DNA of 7,544 bases from Desulfovibrionaceae bacterium. GTDB taxonomy: Bacteria; Pseudomonadota; Gammaproteobacteria; Burkholderiales; Burkholderiaceae_C. Made by a program: the position numbers and the translations under genes. Each line of letters begins with the position of its first letter. Within the stretch, counting starts at the first letter, position 1. Positions 5,306 to 7,544 of the stretch are shown here, in pieces. The stretch lies in NCBI GenBank assembly GCA_009778355.1, contig WRJY01000215.1:1-7544 (forward strand), given 5' to 3'. The notes under the pieces are model-generated. The model saw nothing but the letters and a program-made list of their open reading frames with translations, was not told the DNA's origin and searched no databases.

Positions 5306-5644
5306 ATGAACACCATCTCCGTCACCGTGGCTTATGCGCCGGCTGCGCGGCAGGTGTGCGAGATCAGCCTGAGTCTGCCCGCAGGCAGCACCGTGCGGGC
5401 GGCCATCGAGGCCAGCGGCCTGCGCGCGCGCCATCCGGGCATTGACCTGGCGTCGGGCCACGTCGGCGTATGGGGCCGCAAGGCGCCGCTGGATCAGCCG
5501 CTGCGCGAGCGCGACCGGGTGGAAATCTGGCGCCCTCTGCGCGTGGACCCCAAGCTGGCGCGGCGCGAGCGTTTCGGCAAGCAGGGCGCGCGCGCCGCCG
5601 GCTTGTTTGCCAAGCAGCGGCCTGGCGGCAAGCCGGGTTATTGA
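5306..5644 (+). CDS. rnfH: RnfH family protein (ubiquitin-like beta-grasp fold)
   Basis: The 112-residue product matches the RnfH (UPF0125) family: an N-terminal strand ISVTVAYA, an LSLPAGSTVRAAIEASGL helix segment (about 22-39), and the diagnostic VGVWGRKAPLDQPLRERDRVE (53-73) leading into IWRPLRVDPKLARRERF. RnfH proteins adopt a small beta-grasp fold. The name comes from linkage to rnf electron-transport genes, but the molecular role is not established and no rnf genes are seen here. The start at 5306 is chosen because family similarity begins there. The same frame is open upstream to 5015, with a well-placed Shine-Dalgarno for ATG 5057, so an N-terminally extended form is possible. In Burkholderiales, as recalled, rnfH usually follows ratA and precedes a DUF4124 gene and guaB. 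The right side fits, but ratA is absent on the left. Confidence 0.88.
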   Translation: MNTISVTVAYAPAARQVCEISLSLPAGSTVRAAIEASGLRARHPGIDLASGHVGVWGRKAPLDQPLRERDRVEIWRPLRVDPKLARRERFGKQGARAAGLFAKQRPGGKPGY

Positions 5645-5653
5645 GACAAGGGG

Positions 5654-6157
5654 CTATTTGCAGTCGGAGGCGATGACTTTTTGCAGCCGGCTCGACTCGG
5701 CGGCCCGCTGCTCGTCATCCATGACTTCGTTCTCGCCTTTGTCGTTCATGCGGCGAATGCGCATGCCGGAGTCCAGCGTGGCCTTGGCGTCCATGGCGCG
5801 CTTGCAGTTTTCGGCGCGGGCAGCGGCTTGGCGCTGCTGCTCGGCCTTCTGCTTGGCGGCTTCTTCGGCCTCAGCCTGCTTTTTCTTTTCTTCCAGCGAC
5901 TTGTCCACGCCCGCGGGCTGGCTGGCCGCGGGCGCGGGGCTGGAGGCGGCTGCATCCGGCGCCGGCTGGCTGTGCACGACCTTGGCGTTGCTGCCGCGCG
6001 GTTGCGACAGCACGTTCTTTTCAGGTATGTCGGCGGGCGGCGGGCGGTCGCTGAACATCCGGCGGCCATCCTTGTCGATCCATGAATACTGGGCGAATGC
6101 CGCCGAACTGGCGGCCAGGACAAAGCCAACGATCAGGACAGAGGATATTTTTTTCAT
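5654..6157 (-). CDS. DUF4124 domain exported protein
   Basis: The 167-residue product begins with a signal peptide (MKKISSVLIVGFVLAAS, probable cleavage after AFA at residue 22). The DUF4124 signature QYSWIDKDGRRMFSDRPPP (23-41) follows directly. Next come an Ala/Pro-rich linker (about 64-82) and a charged Lys/Glu/Ala/Gln-rich stretch (about 86-118) likely to form a coiled coil. The C-terminal part holds two Cys residues (118 and 166) that could form a disulfide in the periplasm. An ATG at 6241 is in frame, but the signal peptide identifies 6157 as the start; no strong Shine-Dalgarno was found. The gene converges on rnfH with 9 bp between stops and diverges from guaB. Its function is unknown. 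Confidence 0.9.
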   Translation of the reverse strand: MKKISSVLIVGFVLAASSAAFAQYSWIDKDGRRMFSDRPPPADIPEKNVLSQPRGSNAKVVHSQPAPDAAASSPAPAASQPAGVDKSLEEKKKQAEAEEAAKQKAEQQRQAAARAENCKRAMDAKATLDSGMRIRRMNDKGENEVMDDEQRAAESSRLQKVIASDCK

Positions 6158-6284
6158 GGCGACGCAGTGTATTGGCCGTGGCAACGACGGCTGCCAATGT
6201 ACCACTTCGGCGGCGCCTTCAAGCCGACCGGCGGTAAGCATTCACACGGTCATGACGCGCCGCCTGCGGCCCGGCGGTCATAGG

Positions 6285-6290
6285 TAAAAT
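6285..6290 (+). promoter_or_regulatory. Candidate -10 element upstream of guaB
   Basis: TAAAAT, 5 of 6 matches to the sigma-70 -10 consensus, lies 22 bases before the guaB start. The hexamer 17 bases upstream is GCCTGC (6262-6267), not a recognisable -35. The same pair at the same spacing occurs before glyQ. Inference only. Confidence 0.3.
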
Positions 6291-6299
6291 CCTTCTTTT

Positions 6300-6303
6300 G
6301 GAG
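6300..6303 (+). promoter_or_regulatory. Ribosome binding site of guaB
   Basis: GGAG is followed after 9 bases by the ATG at 6313, supporting that start, where the conserved IMP dehydrogenase N-terminus also begins. Confidence 0.6.
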
Positions 6304-6312
6304 CCATCCACC

Positions 6313-7544
6313 ATGCGCCTTCTTGGCAAAGCGCTGACCTTCGACGACGTGTTGTTGGTGCCGGCGTACTCCCAGGTCCTGCCCAAGGACGTCAGTCTTT
6401 CCACCCAGTTCAGCCGCAACATTCGCCTCAACCTGCCCCTGGTGTCGGCGGCGATGGACACCGTCACCGAGGCGCGCCTGGCCATCGCCATGGCGCAAGA
6501 GGGCGGCATCGGCATCATGCACAAGAACCTCACGCCGCAGGAACAGGCCGCGCAGGTGGCCAAAGTCAAGCGGTATGAATCCGGCGTGCTGCGCGACCCG
6601 GTGGTCATCACGCCCGAGCACACCGTGCTGCAGGTCATGCAGTTGTCCGACGATCTGGGCATCAGCGGCTTTCCGGTCATCGACCAGGGCCGGGTGGCGG
6701 GCATCGTCACCGGGCGCGACCTGCGCTTTGAAACCCGCTACGACCTGCCGGTGCGTGACATCATGACGCCGCGCGAGCGCCTCATTACCGTGCGCGAGGG
6801 CACCAGCCACGAGGACGCCAAGCGCCTGCTCAACAAGCACAAGCTGGAGCGCCTGCTCATCATCGACGATGCCGACCGGCTGAAGGGCCTCATCACCGTC
6901 AAGGACATCACCAAGCAGACCAGCTTTCCCAATGCGGCGCGCGACGAAAACGGCCGCCTGCGCGTCGGCGCCGCCGTGGGCGTGGGCGCCGGCACCGAGG
7001 AGCGCGTCGAGGCGCTGGTCAAGGCCGGCGTGGATGCCCTCATCGTCGATACCGCGCACGGCCACAGCCAGGGCGTGATCGAGCGCGTGCGCTGGGTCAA
7101 GCGCAACTACCCGAAGGTGGACGTGATTGGCGGCAACATCGCCACCGGCGCCGCCGCGCGCGCGCTGGCCGAGGCCGGCGCCGATGGCGTGAAGGTTGGC
7201 ATCGGCCCCGGCAGCATCTGCACCACCCGCATCGTGGCCGGCGTCGGCGTGCCGCAAATCACCGCCATCGACAACGTTGCCGCCGCGCTGCAAGGCGCCG
7301 GCGTGCCGCTGATCGCAGATGGCGGTATCCGCTACAGCGGCGACATCGCCAAGGCCATTGCCGCCGGCGCCAACAGCGTGATGATGGGCGGCATGTTCGC
7401 CGGCACCGAGGAAGCGCCCGGCGAAATCGTGCTGTTTCAGGGCCGCAGCTACAAAAGCTACCGCGGCATGGGCAGCATCGGCGCCATGCAGCAAGGCAGC
7501 GCCGACCGCTACTTTCAGGAAAGCAGCACCGGCAACCCCAATGC
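6313..7544 (+). CDS. guaB: IMP dehydrogenase, C-terminus cut off by the window edge
   Basis: The frame reads 410 codons to the edge without a stop, out of roughly 490 in typical bacterial enzymes. IMP dehydrogenase oxidises IMP to XMP with NAD+, the first committed step of GMP synthesis in the cytoplasm. The N-terminus LTFDDVLLVPAYSQVLP is characteristic. Two CBS motifs lie at about 94-139 and 151-199 and usually bind adenine or guanine nucleotides for regulation. The catalytic barrel shows GGNIATG (273-279), the active-site loop GIGPGSICTTR (296-306) with catalytic Cys303, and IADGGIRYSGDIAKAIAAGA (334-353). It then shows MMGGMFAGTEEAPGE (357-371) and SYRGMGSIGAM (382-392). All key residues in the visible part are present. 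The usual downstream partner guaA would lie outside the window. Confidence 0.97.
   Translation, partial: MRLLGKALTFDDVLLVPAYSQVLPKDVSLSTQFSRNIRLNLPLVSAAMDTVTEARLAIAMAQEGGIGIMHKNLTPQEQAAQVAKVKRYESGVLRDPVVITPEHTVLQVMQLSDDLGISGFPVIDQGRVAGIVTGRDLRFETRYDLPVRDIMTPRERLITVREGTSHEDAKRLLNKHKLERLLIIDDADRLKGLITVKDITKQTSFPNAARDENGRLRVGAAVGVGAGTEERVEALVKAGVDALIVDTAHGHSQGVIERVRWVKRNYPKVDVIGGNIATGAAARALAEAGADGVKVGIGPGSICTTRIVAGVGVPQITAIDNVAAALQGAGVPLIADGGIRYSGDIAKAIAAGANSVMMGGMFAGTEEAPGEIVLFQGRSYKSYRGMGSIGAMQQGSADRYFQESSTGNPN

Noticed and set aside
4234..5325. Minus-strand 363-codon frame over the membrane-protein gene and the repeat array
   Set aside because: It spans unrelated regions, has Ser/Ala/Arg-rich composition, and no domain; the plus-strand gene coupled to glyS is better supported.
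5084..5461. Minus-strand open frames across the repeat array
   Set aside because: The repeats are so GC-rich that several frames on both strands lack stops; the predicted peptides merely mirror the repeat.
5645..5653. Shared terminator between convergent rnfH and the DUF4124 gene
   Set aside because: Only 9 bases separate the stops and no hairpin with a T run was found around them.
6250..7494. Minus-strand open frame of 414 codons opposite guaB
   Set aside because: guaB is unmistakable on the plus strand, with its catalytic loop and CBS motifs; the antisense frame is His/Ala/Gly-rich shadow.

Overview
The window is GC-rich chromosomal DNA whose gene content and protein sequences fit a betaproteobacterium of the order Burkholderiales, most likely family Comamonadaceae. 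This placement rests on recognised protein families and on the DUF4124-guaB neighbourhood. No database search was run. It is mostly housekeeping DNA, with short GC-rich palindromic repeats as the accessory component.

Layout. At the left edge (260 to 1, minus strand) lies the N-terminal part of an exported hypothetical protein. A 206-bp divergent intergenic region separates it from a plus-strand run of four genes: glyQ (glycyl-tRNA synthetase alpha subunit), a YdjM/DUF457-type membrane metal-dependent hydrolase, glyS (beta subunit), and an unrecognised membrane protein whose start overlaps the glyS stop by 4 bases. About 440 bp without a convincing gene of its own follows. It holds a lower-GC stretch with inverted repeats, then a tandem array of palindromic repeats that ends immediately before the rnfH start. 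rnfH (plus) converges on a DUF4124 exported protein gene (minus) with only 9 bp between their stops. That gene is divergent from guaB (IMP dehydrogenase, plus), which runs off the right edge after 410 codons.

How the genes work together. glyQ and glyS encode the two subunits of the alpha2-beta2 glycyl-tRNA synthetase; the hydrolase gene between them and the membrane-protein gene after them probably share their transcript. guaB makes XMP for GTP synthesis. The exported proteins and RnfH have no clear link to these.

Most notable observation. A 60-nt piece of the repeat found upstream of rnfH lies in frame inside glyQ (1011-1070; 54 of 60 positions identical to 5241-5300). It adds about 17 to 20 residues just after class II motif 3. 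The two copies differ by a C-to-T and G-to-A pair that keeps the same hairpin perfectly paired. The rnfH-proximal copy reads in the same phase (shared peptide GSAPCAAGERGG) and provides the only Shine-Dalgarno-like sequence at the usual rnfH start. This resembles the in-frame palindromic elements known from Rickettsia. The glyS product also carries an apparent extra segment, encoded by DNA of lower GC content. I saw no CRISPR array, rRNA, tRNA, transposase or defence system.
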